From positions 1 to 7,629 of the forward strand of contig SKRJ01000157.1 in NCBI GenBank assembly GCA_007118555.1: DNA of 7,629 nt, written 5' to 3'. A program made the translations under genes and the position numbers. This document shows, in pieces, positions 1 through 5,471 of the stretch. The first letter of the stretch is position 1. Every line of letters begins with the position of its first letter. The notes below the pieces were generated by a model that was not told where the DNA came from, did not search any database, and worked only from the letters and a program-made list of their open reading frames with translations. The DNA comes from Anaerolineae bacterium (GTDB lineage Bacteria; Chloroflexota; Anaerolineae; UBA1429).

Positions 1-155
1 CGCGCCAGGGTGACGGCGCCGCCGTGCATGCGCCACTTCCAGAACTGGCCCTGCAACGTCAGCGGCGTCACGTCGTACCCGCTGTGCTGCTGGTACCCGA
101 CGAGCCAACTGTGGTGCGAGCCGGTGTCATACGGGCTCAGCAGCGCGATGCGCAT
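1..155 (-). CDS. DUF3524 / QTMAN-type glycosyltransferase (tRNA-queuosine alpha-mannosyltransferase family), N-terminal part
   Basis: The first 51 codons of a minus-strand gene that continues past the left edge. The translation begins [17 protein letters not shown] and contains [15 protein letters not shown] Gly-Ser-His near the start followed by a W-x-W-R-x motif about 40 residues in is the hallmark of the DUF3524 N-terminal domain (human GTDC1/QTMAN). The characterised vertebrate member moves mannose from GDP-mannose onto queuosine of tRNA-Asp in the cytosol; bacterial members are annotated by homology and their acceptor is not established. The ATG at 155-153 lies 15 nt after the larC stop, with GGAG (170-167) and GAGGGG just upstream, so the gene is probably translated as the last visible member of the M42-larC operon. 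The C-terminal glycosyltransferase half is outside the window, so the call rests on the N-terminal motif only. Confidence 0.72.
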   Translation of the reverse strand, partial: MRIALLSPYDTGSHHSWLVGYQQHSGYDVTPLTLQGQFWKWRMHGGAVTLA

Positions 156-170
156 GGCCCCTCGATCTCC

Positions 171-1055
171 CTAGGCATGCTCGTGGCCATGGTCGTGGGG
201 GTGGGCGTGACCATGGTCATGGTCGTGGGTGTGGCCATGGTCATGGCCGTGTCCACGATCGTGGCTGTGACCGTGGCCATGATCGTGCGTATGGGCGTCA
301 ATCGGGCGGGGGCCGTGGGGCGCGTTCTCGATGGCGACGCCGATCCAGACGCGGACCATGTTGGGCCAGGCAAACTCTTTGCGGCCAAAGCCATAGCCCA
401 CCTGCTCCACCTGCATGGCGGGCCGCTGGAACGTGGCCAGCGTCGACAGGATCGCGGCGCCGGTGGGCGTCACCAGCTCGCCGCGGGCCTCGCTGGGCAA
501 CACGGGCGCCCTAACGTCGGCCAGCAGAGCCAGGGTCGCCGGGGCGGGCACGGGCAGCAGGCCATGCTCGGTGCGCACGACGCCGCTCCCCAGGGGCAAC
601 GGCGAAGCATACACCCGCTCGATGCCCATTCGCTCCAGCGCGATGCAGAACCCGACAATGTCCACCAGGGCGTCGATGGCGCCCACCTCGTGGAAATGCA
701 CCTCGTCCAGCTCGACGCCGTGGATACGGGCCTCGGCGGTGCCCAGCCGGGTGAACACCCGCAGGCTGTTGGCCACCACCGGCTCGGGCAGATCGGTGTC
801 TTGCAGGATCTCGCGGATCAACGTGAGGTTGCGGGCGGGCCGCTCGCCAACATCGATGTCCAGCACGTCAAAGCGGCTCCCGGTGATGCCGTGCTGCTGG
901 GCGGGCTCCAGCACGAGCCCATAGCCCTCCACGGGCATCCGGGCCAGGTCGTGGCGCAGATCGTCCAGCGGCAGTCCAGCGTCCAACAGAGCGGCCAGCA
1001 ACATGTCACCGGCGGCCCCGGAAAAGCAATCGAAATAGGCGATGCGTTGGGTCAC
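171..1055 (-). CDS. larC: Nickel pincer cofactor biosynthesis protein LarC, LarC1 domain only, with His-rich C-terminal tail
   Basis: LarC inserts nickel into pyridinium-3,5-bisthiocarboxylic acid mononucleotide in a CTP-dependent reaction, the last step in making the cofactor of LarA-type racemases and epimerases. The 294-aa protein shows LarC1 motifs in order: YFDCFSGAAGDM (7-18), HGITG (55-59), EVHFHEVGAIDALVDIVG (118-135), SPLPLGSG (151-158), VPAPATL (169-175), GELVTPTGAAIL (192-203) and PNMVRVWIG (231-239). The end is odd. Residues 255-293 hold 19 His alternating with Asp/Gly, and the protein stops there. The C-terminal LarC2 domain is absent, and the next gene begins 15 nt later, leaving no room for a frameshifted LarC2. 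In many LarCs the His stretch sits inside LarC1 near residue 80; here that place is short. I prefer the GTG start at 1055 because AGAGG (1067-1063) lies 7 nt upstream; the in-frame ATG at 1070 lacks a good site. No larA, larB or larE is in the window. Confidence 0.93.
   Translation of the reverse strand: MTQRIAYFDCFSGAAGDMLLAALLDAGLPLDDLRHDLARMPVEGYGLVLEPAQQHGITGSRFDVLDIDVGERPARNLTLIREILQDTDLPEPVVANSLRVFTRLGTAEARIHGVELDEVHFHEVGAIDALVDIVGFCIALERMGIERVYASPLPLGSGVVRTEHGLLPVPAPATLALLADVRAPVLPSEARGELVTPTGAAILSTLATFQRPAMQVEQVGYGFGRKEFAWPNMVRVWIGVAIENAPHGPRPIDAHTHDHGHGHSHDRGHGHDHGHTHDHDHGHAHPHDHGHEHA
177..293 (-). repeat. Low-complexity His-codon tract in larC
   Basis: Alternating CAY codons (19 His in 39) separated mainly by GAC/GAT and GGC/GGT. 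At DNA level this is an imperfect dinucleotide-codon repeat that could vary in length by slippage. It encodes a probable metal-binding tail. Read on the plus strand the same tract gives a Val/Met-rich pseudo-membrane peptide, which is an artefact. Confidence 0.8.
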
Positions 1056-1088
1056 GTCAGAACCTCTCATCTTCTCGGTATGGGACGA

Positions 1089-2156
1089 TCAATCGTCCTG
1101 GGCCAGGACATAGTGCAGCGCCAGGCGGGCCGTGGCCAGCAGACTGTCGCGGTGGGTACGCTCATAGGCGTGGCTGGCGTCCACCCCGGGGCCGATCAAC
1201 CCCACGCGCACGTCGCCGCCCGAGCGCAGGAACGCGCTGCCATCCGAGCCATAGTGGGGATAGGTGTCGATGGAATAGGCGATCTCGTGGGCCTGGGCCA
1301 GCGCTGTCAGCCGGCGCCGCAGCGCCAGATCGTAGGGGCCGCTGCTGTCCTTGGCGCAGATGCCCACCGAGTACTCGTCCGAGTTCTGGTGCTCGCCCGT
1401 GGTGCTGGCGGCCATGTCGATCACCAGCAGCTCGTCCAGGTCGGCGGGCAGGCCCGCCGACGCGCCGTGCCCCACCTCCTCATAGTTGCTAAAGAAAAAG
1501 CTGGTGCGCCGGGCGGGCTGCTGCCCGCTACGCGAGAGCGCCTCCAGCACCGACAGCATCACCGCCACACCGGCCTTGTCGTCCAGATGGCGGCTCTTGA
1601 TATAGCCGGTGTCGGTCAGTTCGACCCGCGGATCAAAGGAGACGAAATCGCCCACCTCGACGCCCAGGGCCAGCGTCTCGTCCTTGCTGGCCGTGCGCGC
1701 ATCGAGGCGCACCTCCATGCGCTCGTCATCGCGCTTGCCCGTGCGGGCCTCGGCGCTGGTGTGCACGCTGGGGTTCACGCTCTGGATCGTGCCGCGATAG
1801 GTCTGCCCATCACGCACCGTGTGCACCGTGACATTCTCGTTCTCTACCGCATTCCAGGCATAGCCGCCCAGTTGGGTGAGCAGCAGCCGGCCGTTGGATT
1901 TGACCTCGCGTACCATGGCGCCCAGGGTGTCCACGTGGGCCGAGAGCGCCCGATGGCCGGTCAATGCTGCGCCCGGCAGGCTTGCCAGCAGGGCCCCCTT
2001 GGTCGTGCGCGTCATCACGAGCCCGGGCAGCGCCAGCGCCCGGAGCCGCGACTCGATGCGATCCATGATCTCGTCGTGATAGCCCGTGGGGCTGGGCGTC
2101 TCCAGTAGCTCGACCAATGATTCGACCAGATAGGCGCCGTCAATCTGTTCCGGCAT
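1089..2156 (-). CDS. M42 family metallopeptidase (glutamyl aminopeptidase / deblocking aminopeptidase-like)
   Basis: A 355-aa cytosolic exopeptidase of the M42 (FrvX/TET/PepA-like) family, which uses two metal ions and usually forms dodecameric TET particles that trim peptides from the N terminus. Full length for the family. The expected ligands are visible: His74 and Asp76 in SAHVDTLG, the bridging Asp192 in HLDDKAG (190-196), the catalytic and ligand glutamates Glu226/Glu227 in NYEEVGHG, Asp247 in VIDMA, and His329 in SHAYERTH. The beta-barrel dimerisation insert occupies roughly residues 75-170. The ATG at 2156 is preceded by AAAGGA (2168-2163) at 6-nt spacing. It is the first gene of a minus-strand operon; its stop lies 33 nt before the larC GTG start. 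Substrate preference cannot be read from sequence. Cellulase M / endoglucanase names attached to this family in databases are misannotations. Confidence 0.93.
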   Translation of the reverse strand: MPEQIDGAYLVESLVELLETPSPTGYHDEIMDRIESRLRALALPGLVMTRTTKGALLASLPGAALTGHRALSAHVDTLGAMVREVKSNGRLLLTQLGGYAWNAVENENVTVHTVRDGQTYRGTIQSVNPSVHTSAEARTGKRDDERMEVRLDARTASKDETLALGVEVGDFVSFDPRVELTDTGYIKSRHLDDKAGVAVMLSVLEALSRSGQQPARRTSFFFSNYEEVGHGASAGLPADLDELLVIDMAASTTGEHQNSDEYSVGICAKDSSGPYDLALRRRLTALAQAHEIAYSIDTYPHYGSDGSAFLRSGGDVRVGLIGPGVDASHAYERTHRDSLLATARLALHYVLAQDD

Positions 2157-2188
2157 TGCGCATCCTTTCGCGGGTGACTATCCACCCC

Positions 2189-2210
2189 GGCCATTCTATG
2201 GGCAATGGCC
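2189..2210. promoter_or_regulatory. Perfect 7-8-7 dyad, candidate operator
   Basis: GGCCATT (2189-2195) and AATGGCC (2204-2210) are perfect inverted copies separated by 8 bp. The left arm covers part of the proposed -10 box (2193-2198) of the M42-larC promoter. The size and position fit a dimeric repressor site, but no regulator gene is in the window. A stem in the transcript is the alternative. Confidence 0.4.
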
Positions 2211-2221
2211 CTGCGGCGCAA
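2193..2221 (-). promoter_or_regulatory. Candidate promoter for the M42-larC-QTMAN operon
   Basis: Reading the minus strand: TTGCGC (2221-2216), a 17-bp spacer, then TAGAAT (2198-2193), matching the vegetative sigma consensus at 3/6 and 5/6. Predicted transcription start is near 2186, giving a leader of about 30 nt to the ATG at 2156. Confidence 0.45.
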
Positions 2222-2253
2222 ACGGCCCTCCGAGCGTGTTCTGGCGCTGCTCC

Positions 2254-2282
2254 TTGACAGCACCCTCCGGACGGGGTACAAG
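2254..2282 (+). promoter_or_regulatory. Candidate promoter for the UxaA-family operon
   Basis: TTGACA (2254-2259, perfect -35), a 17-bp spacer and TACAAG (2277-2282, 4/6 for -10). Start predicted near 2289, about 37 nt before the chosen ATG at 2326. The -35 boxes of this and the divergent promoter are about 32 bp apart, so the two directions could be co-regulated. Confidence 0.6.
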
Positions 2283-2325
2283 CAGGCCTATGCCGACCAA
2301 CAGCACATTACAGGATGGTGTCCCG

Positions 2326-2643
2326 ATGCAGCGCGAACCGAGCAAGGCCATACTCTTGCACCCCAGCGACAATGTCGCGACGGCCCTGGCCGACCTGGCG
2401 GCCGGCGAGTCCCTGACGGTGACGCTGGACAGCGTCAGCACCCATGTGACTCTGCGCCAGGACATTGCCTTTGGACACAAGTTTGCCCTGTGCGACATCG
2501 CGATGGGCCAGGAAGTGTGCAAGTACGGCATGCCCATCGGCAAGGCGCTGGAGGACGTACAGGCCGGCGACTGGGTACACGTACACAACTGCCGCAGCCA
2601 CCGCTGGGGTTTTCACAACGATCAGTACGGCGTGCAAGCATAG
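2326..2643 (+). CDS. UxaA family dehydratase/lyase, small (SAF-domain) subunit
   Basis: A 105-aa protein matching the N-terminal SAF domain of altronate/galactarate dehydratases (UxaA, GarD) and the separate small subunit of split enzymes such as SuyA. Recognisable points are ILLHPSDNVATAL (9-21), GHKFAL (50-55), KYGMPIGKA (66-74) and GDWVHVHN (81-88). The domain covers the active site of the large subunit, probably helping to hold the hydroxy-acid substrate. E. coli UxaA carries both parts in one chain of about 495 aa; here they are two genes. I chose the ATG at 2326 because AGGA lies at 2312-2315 and the family normally starts just before the HPxDNVA motif. An in-frame ATG at 2290 almost coincides with the predicted transcription start and would be leaderless. 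Substrate is not determined; altronate, galactarate and sulfolactate are all handled by relatives. Confidence 0.85.
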   Translation: MQREPSKAILLHPSDNVATALADLAAGESLTVTLDSVSTHVTLRQDIAFGHKFALCDIAMGQEVCKYGMPIGKALEDVQAGDWVHVHNCRSHRWGFHNDQYGVQA

Positions 2644-2652
2644 GGGGCGACC

Positions 2653-3780
2653 ATGAGCGAGTTCCTGGGCTATGCCCGACCCGATGGCCAGATCGGCATC
2701 CGCAACCGTGTCGCCATCGTCTATACCACCCATTGCAGCATGGTGGTAGCGCAACGGCTGCAGGACCTGTTTCCCGAGGGCACCCAGCTCTTTGGCTACC
2801 CGGGCGGTTGCGCCCTGCGCGAGGCGCCTGTGAACAAGATCGTGGCCCTGGCCAAGCACTCGCAGTACGCCGCCGCACTCGTCGTCGGCCTGGGCTGTGA
2901 GGGTACCGACGCCTACATGGTGGCTGATGCCATCGCCGAGTCCGGCAAGCCGGTGGAGGCCATCAAGATCAACGAGTGCGGCGGCGACATCGAGACCATC
3001 CGCGCCGGCTCACGCATCCTGGTCGAGATGCTCCAGCAGGCGTCGCAGGCGGAGCGGGCGACCATGACGCCTGCCGACCTGATCGTGGGCCAGGAGTGCG
3101 GCGGCTCGGATGCCACTTCGGGGCTGGCGTCCAACCCGATCACAGGCGTCGCCGCCGACCTGCTCATAGAGGCAGGCGGCACCTACATGCACTCGGAGGT
3201 CAACGAGCTACTGGGCTGCGGCGAGATCCTGGCCGAGCGCGCCGCCAACCCGGCCGTGGCCGCCGAGGTGCGCGAGGCCATCGAGGAGGCCGAACGCCAG
3301 AGCTTTGCCTCGGGGCGCTTTTCCTGGGGCTATGGCAACATCCTGGGCGGGCTCACCAGCATCGAGGAAAAGTCGTACGGCTGCCTGGCCAAGTCGGGGA
3401 CGTCGCCGCTGCAGGGCATCCTCCGGCGCTATGAGCGGCCGCCCGGCGCGGGCTATTACATCCAGATCGGCGAGCCAGGCTCGGGGACCTTTTCCGGCGA
3501 CCCCGAGGGGATCAACCAGTTTGCCGCCTGTGGCGCCCACCTGGCGCTCTTTACCACGGGCTGCGGCTCGACCACAGGCGGCCTGATCCCGGTCATCAAG
3601 ATCATCGCCAATCCCCACCGCGCCCAGCTCATCGCCGACAACGCCGACCTGGACGCCACGCCGGTGATCCGCGGCGAGCGCACCATCCAGGAGATGGGCG
3701 AGGCGCTCTATGCCGAGATCCTGGCCGTGGCGGCGGGCAAACGCACGAAATCCGAGATCTATCGCCATTACGAGGCGTGA
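2653..3780 (+). CDS. UxaA family dehydratase/lyase, large (catalytic) subunit
   Basis: A 375-aa catalytic subunit of the altronate/galactarate dehydratase superfamily, metal-dependent lyases that remove water (or sulfite in SuyB) from sugar acids or related hydroxy acids. Conserved blocks in order: GYARPDGQIGIRN (6-18), GLGCEG (79-84), QECGGSDATSGLASNPITG (147-165), EEKSYGCLAKSG (238-249), and FTTGCGSTTGG followed by PVIKIIAN (300-320). Length fits the stand-alone large subunit. The ATG lies 9 nt after the small-subunit stop, and AGGGGG (2642-2647) overlaps that stop, so the pair is surely co-translated. The DgoD-like gene 360 bp downstream is on the same strand and also predicted to dehydrate sugar acids, which favours an aldonate/aldarate substrate over sulfolactate. 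That is inference from context; the sequence alone does not fix specificity. Confidence 0.9.
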   Translation: MSEFLGYARPDGQIGIRNRVAIVYTTHCSMVVAQRLQDLFPEGTQLFGYPGGCALREAPVNKIVALAKHSQYAAALVVGLGCEGTDAYMVADAIAESGKPVEAIKINECGGDIETIRAGSRILVEMLQQASQAERATMTPADLIVGQECGGSDATSGLASNPITGVAADLLIEAGGTYMHSEVNELLGCGEILAERAANPAVAAEVREAIEEAERQSFASGRFSWGYGNILGGLTSIEEKSYGCLAKSGTSPLQGILRRYERPPGAGYYIQIGEPGSGTFSGDPEGINQFAACGAHLALFTTGCGSTTGGLIPVIKIIANPHRAQLIADNADLDATPVIRGERTIQEMGEALYAEILAVAAGKRTKSEIYRHYEA

Positions 3781-3807
3781 GGGACTGTGAGTTGCCACAG
3801 GGAAGAT

Positions 3808-3849
3808 GGGTTGGGACGGGGCACACTGGGTTGGCACGGGGGCCAACCC
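3808..3849. repeat. Two 20-bp-period direct repeats ending in a hairpin
   Basis: GGGTTGGGACGGGG (3808-3821) recurs as GGGTTGGCACGGGG (3828-3841), 13 of 14 identical with a 20-bp period. The second copy is also the left arm of a perfect 8-bp stem, GGGTTGGC (3828-3835) with GCCAACCC (3842-3849), loop of 6. It starts about 50 bp after the large-subunit stop. No T tract follows, so it is not a classical intrinsic terminator. It could protect the 3' end of the mRNA. Confidence 0.6.
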
Positions 3850-3990
3850 CTACAGTGAGGCCGTCGGGGCGTCAGAGCCCCGCTGCATCGCCCGAGTCGT
3901 GCGGCGTGCCCCCAGGGGAACTCGAATCCCCGTCGTAATGCAGGAACTGTACACGCGGCCTGGAGACCAATACCGGCCCCCACTGTAGGG
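3848..3990. repeat. 143-bp segment bounded by a 10-bp inverted repeat
   Basis: CCCTACAGTG (3848-3857) and CACTGTAGGG (3981-3990) are perfect inverted copies; after one mismatch two further pairs form. The segment encloses a 6-bp hairpin (CGGGGC 3865-3870 with GCCCCG 3877-3882) and the tRNA-like remnant. The CTGTAGGGG core of the ends also begins the second and third units of the adjacent 36-bp tandem repeat. It looks like a small palindromic repeat element with no coding capacity. No target-site duplication was evident by eye. Confidence 0.5.
3906..3967 (-). pseudogene. Degenerate tRNA-Glu-like remnant
   Basis: Minus-strand positions 3935-3906 match the T arm, 3' acceptor strand and first base beyond the intact tRNA-Glu (5405-5434) at 29 of 30 bases; the only change is in the T loop (GATTCGAG against GATTCGAA). 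Weaker similarity continues upstream: GTCTCCAGGCC (3967-3957) against GTCTAGAGGCC of the D arm, then ACAG. The anticodon arm is about 3 nt shorter, does not form a stem and gives no usable anticodon. No GCCCCCA 5' acceptor strand is present on the minus strand. It is therefore not a working tRNA. Options are a decayed tRNA duplicate, a 3'-end copy carried by a mobile element, or part of a tRNA-derived repeat. Confidence 0.6.
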
Positions 3991-3998
3991 CAGGACCC

Positions 3999-4096
3999 GT
4001 AGGGGCTGCCCCCCTGTGGCAGCCCGGCAACGCTGTAGGGGCTGCCCCCTTGTGGCAGTCCGGCAACGCTGTAGGGGCTGCCCCCTGTGGCAGCCC
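3999..4096. repeat. 36-bp hairpin repeat, about 2.7 tandem copies
   Basis: Units at 3999-4034, 4035-4070 and 4071-4096 (truncated). Each begins GTAGGGGCTGCC; the first two end CGGCAACGCT. Units 1 and 2 differ at 2 of 36 positions, and unit 3 has one fewer base in the pyrimidine run. Each unit folds into an 8-bp stem, GGGCTGCC with GGCAGCCC, around a 6-7 nt loop; in unit 2 one pair becomes G-T, so the stem survives. The array ends 44 bp before the DgoD-like start. Similar GTAGGGGC...GCCC intergenic hairpins occur in filamentous bacteria such as Chloroflexota and cyanobacteria (from memory). The array could act in mRNA processing or be a passive repeat. Confidence 0.9.
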
Positions 4097-4140
4097 ACGA
4101 AAAAAGACACGAAAGGTCGCACTCCGAGGGGAGAGAAAGC

Positions 4141-5274
4141 ATGAAGATCACGGGCGTCGATACGTTGTTGGCCTTTGGCGGGCGGCAGACCTGGGTGTTT
4201 GTCCGGGTCGAGACCGACGCGGGCATTACGGGTGTGGGCGAGGCCAGCGTCGAGGGCAAAGAGCAGGCGGTGTGCGCCGCCGTCGACGACCTGGCGCGCC
4301 AGATCATGGGCCGCGACCCCACCCGCATCGAGCAGAACTGGCAGATCATGTATCGCCACGGCTTTTGGCGCGGCGGCATCGTGCTCCTTAGCGCCCTGAG
4401 CGGCATCGAGCAGGCGCTGTGGGACATTACCGGCAAGGAACTGGGCGTGCCCGTGTATCGCCTGCTGGGCGGCGCCGCTCGCGATCGGGTCCAGCTCTAC
4501 ACCCACTGCGGCGGACGCACCGCCGAGGAGCTGGCCGCCAACGGCGCCGCTCTGGTCGAGGACGGCTGGGGCGCGCTCAAGATCGGCAGCCTGGGCGTCG
4601 AGGGGTTTGTCACCGAGTCGCGCTGGACCCAGGCCATCGTCGAGCGGGTCCAGGCCCTGCGCGAGGCCGTCGGCCCCGACGTCCTGATCGGGATGGATTG
4701 CCACGGGCGCCACACGCCCGGCCAGGCGATCCGCCTCATGCGCGCCCTGCTGCCTCTTGACATGGCGTTTGTCGAAGAGCCCGTGCCGCCCGATAACGTT
4801 CAGGCTATGCGTCGCGTCGCCCTGGCCGAGACCGGCGTGCCCCTGGCCACCGGCGAGCGCCTCTTTACCAAATGGGGCTATCGCGAGCTGCTGGAGGCCC
4901 AATACGCCGACATCATCCAGCCCGACGTCTGTCACTGCGGTGGCCTCTTGGAGAGCCGCAAAATCGCGGCCATGGCCGAGACCTATCATGTGGCCGTGGC
5001 GCCCCACAACCCGAACGGTCCCGTGGCCACCGCCGCGTCGCTCCATCTGAGCGCCTGCCTGCCCAACTTTCGCATTCTCGAGTACGCCCAGAACCAGCCC
5101 TGGCGCAATCAGGTGCTGGTCGAGCCCCTCGAGATCGTGGATGGACATGTGACGCTGCCGACCACGCCGGGCCTGGGCGTCGAGCTCGACCTGGAGGCCA
5201 TCGCCGAGATGCCCTACCAGCCGCGAGACTATCCGGGAGCCTTTTGGCCCGACGGCGGCGTGGCCGACATCTAG
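4141..5274 (+). CDS. Enolase-superfamily sugar-acid dehydratase, D-galactonate dehydratase (DgoD)-like
   Basis: A 377-aa mandelate racemase/muconate lactonizing enzyme family protein, collinear with E. coli DgoD from MKIT to the end. DgoD removes water from D-galactonate to give 2-keto-3-deoxygalactonate in the cytosol. The N-terminal capping domain covers about residues 1-120 (RGGIVLLSALSGIEQALWDI at 77-96 is typical) and a TIM barrel follows. Expected magnesium ligands and catalytic residues: Asp186 and His188 in GMDCHGR, Glu212 in FVEEPV, Glu239 in GERLFTKWGY, His289 in APHNPNGPVATAAS and Glu314 in ILEYA. Lys147 sits where the family has its barrel lysine. The ATG at 4141 has GAGGGGAG (4126-4133) 7 nt upstream; the in-frame ATG at 4087 lies at the end of the repeat array and is unlikely. 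ManD-type mannonate dehydratases are related, so the exact sugar is uncertain. It follows the UxaA pair on the same strand, with no clear promoter in the gap. Confidence 0.88.
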   Translation: MKITGVDTLLAFGGRQTWVFVRVETDAGITGVGEASVEGKEQAVCAAVDDLARQIMGRDPTRIEQNWQIMYRHGFWRGGIVLLSALSGIEQALWDITGKELGVPVYRLLGGAARDRVQLYTHCGGRTAEELAANGAALVEDGWGALKIGSLGVEGFVTESRWTQAIVERVQALREAVGPDVLIGMDCHGRHTPGQAIRLMRALLPLDMAFVEEPVPPDNVQAMRRVALAETGVPLATGERLFTKWGYRELLEAQYADIIQPDVCHCGGLLESRKIAAMAETYHVAVAPHNPNGPVATAASLHLSACLPNFRILEYAQNQPWRNQVLVEPLEIVDGHVTLPTTPGLGVELDLEAIAEMPYQPRDYPGAFWPDGGVADI

Positions 5275-5279
5275 GGCCC

Positions 5280-5310
5280 GGCCTGCCAAGAGAACTCGCC
5301 TGGCATGGCC
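5280..5310 (+). other. Hairpin just after the DgoD-like gene
   Basis: GGCCTGCCA (5280-5288) pairs with TGGCA-T-GGCC (5301-5310) as a 9-bp stem with one bulged T and a 12-nt loop, five bases after the stop. Only GATTT follows about 7 nt later, so termination here is possible but weakly supported. It could mark the end of the sugar-acid operon before the tRNA promoter. Confidence 0.3.
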
Positions 5311-5319
5311 GCAAGAGAT

Positions 5320-5348
5320 TTGACCACGGCCTTCGCACATGCTACAAT
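5320..5348 (+). promoter_or_regulatory. Promoter of tRNA-Glu
   Basis: TTGACC (5320-5325), a 17-bp spacer and TACAAT (5343-5348): 5/6 matches in each box. The predicted start near 5355 lies about 6 nt before the mature tRNA, as expected for a stable-RNA promoter. Confidence 0.85.
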
Positions 5349-5360
5349 AGGCAGAGTTTG

Positions 5361-5433
5361 GCCCCCATCGTCTAGAGGCCTAGGACACAGCCCTTTCAAG
5401 GCTGCGACGGGGATTCGAATTCCCCTGGGGGCA
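5361..5433 (+). tRNA. tRNA-Glu (anticodon TTC)
   Basis: A 73-nt cloverleaf. The acceptor stem GCCCCCA (5361-5367) pairs perfectly with TGGGGGC (5426-5432), and the discriminator is A5433. The D arm carries GTCTAGAGGCCTAGGAC, typical of bacterial tRNA-Glu. The anticodon stem CAGCC/GGCTG encloses the loop CTTTCAA, giving anticodon TTC. The T stem GGGGA/TCCCC encloses TTCGAAT. The 3' CCA is not encoded (CCT follows), so it must be added enzymatically. It stands as a single-gene unit with its own promoter and terminator. Its last 29 bases plus the next base recur at 29/30 identity in inverted orientation at 3906-3935. Confidence 0.97.
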
Positions 5434-5471
5434 CCTACCGTATAGTGCTGAAAAGTAGCGTGAGAGCGAAT

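Noticed and set aside
24..2108. 694-codon open frame on the plus strand across larC and the M42 gene
   Set aside because: It is antisense to two genes with full family motifs. Its composition (Gly/His/Gln/Arg-rich) and absence of recognised motifs are typical of a GC-rich shadow frame; its Val/Met-rich membrane-like stretch is just the reverse of His codons.
3806..3988. 60-residue plus-strand frame over the tRNA remnant (APRGTRIPVV...)
   Set aside because: It is the antisense translation of a tRNA T arm and acceptor, a well-known source of false proteins; the real tRNA gives the matching peptide APRGIRIPVA on its antisense strand.
3936..4000. A tRNA-Trp-like anticodon arm (GGTCTCCAGG) on the minus strand
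   Set aside because: The stem does not close and the acceptor strand is missing; alignment to the D arm of tRNA-Glu explains it better.
3999..4096. CRISPR array
   Set aside because: Units are contiguous, without unique spacers, and each is an internal hairpin; no cas genes are present.
3850..5340. 496-codon minus-strand open frame across the DgoD-like gene and repeats
   Set aside because: Antisense to a gene with intact catalytic residues; the repeated GAAPTALPGC-like peptides are translations of the 36-bp DNA repeat.
3906..5434. Integrated island flanked by attL and attR at the tRNA-Glu 3' end
   Set aside because: The two 30-bp copies are inverted, not direct, and no integrase lies between them. 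The enclosed gene fits the neighbouring operon.
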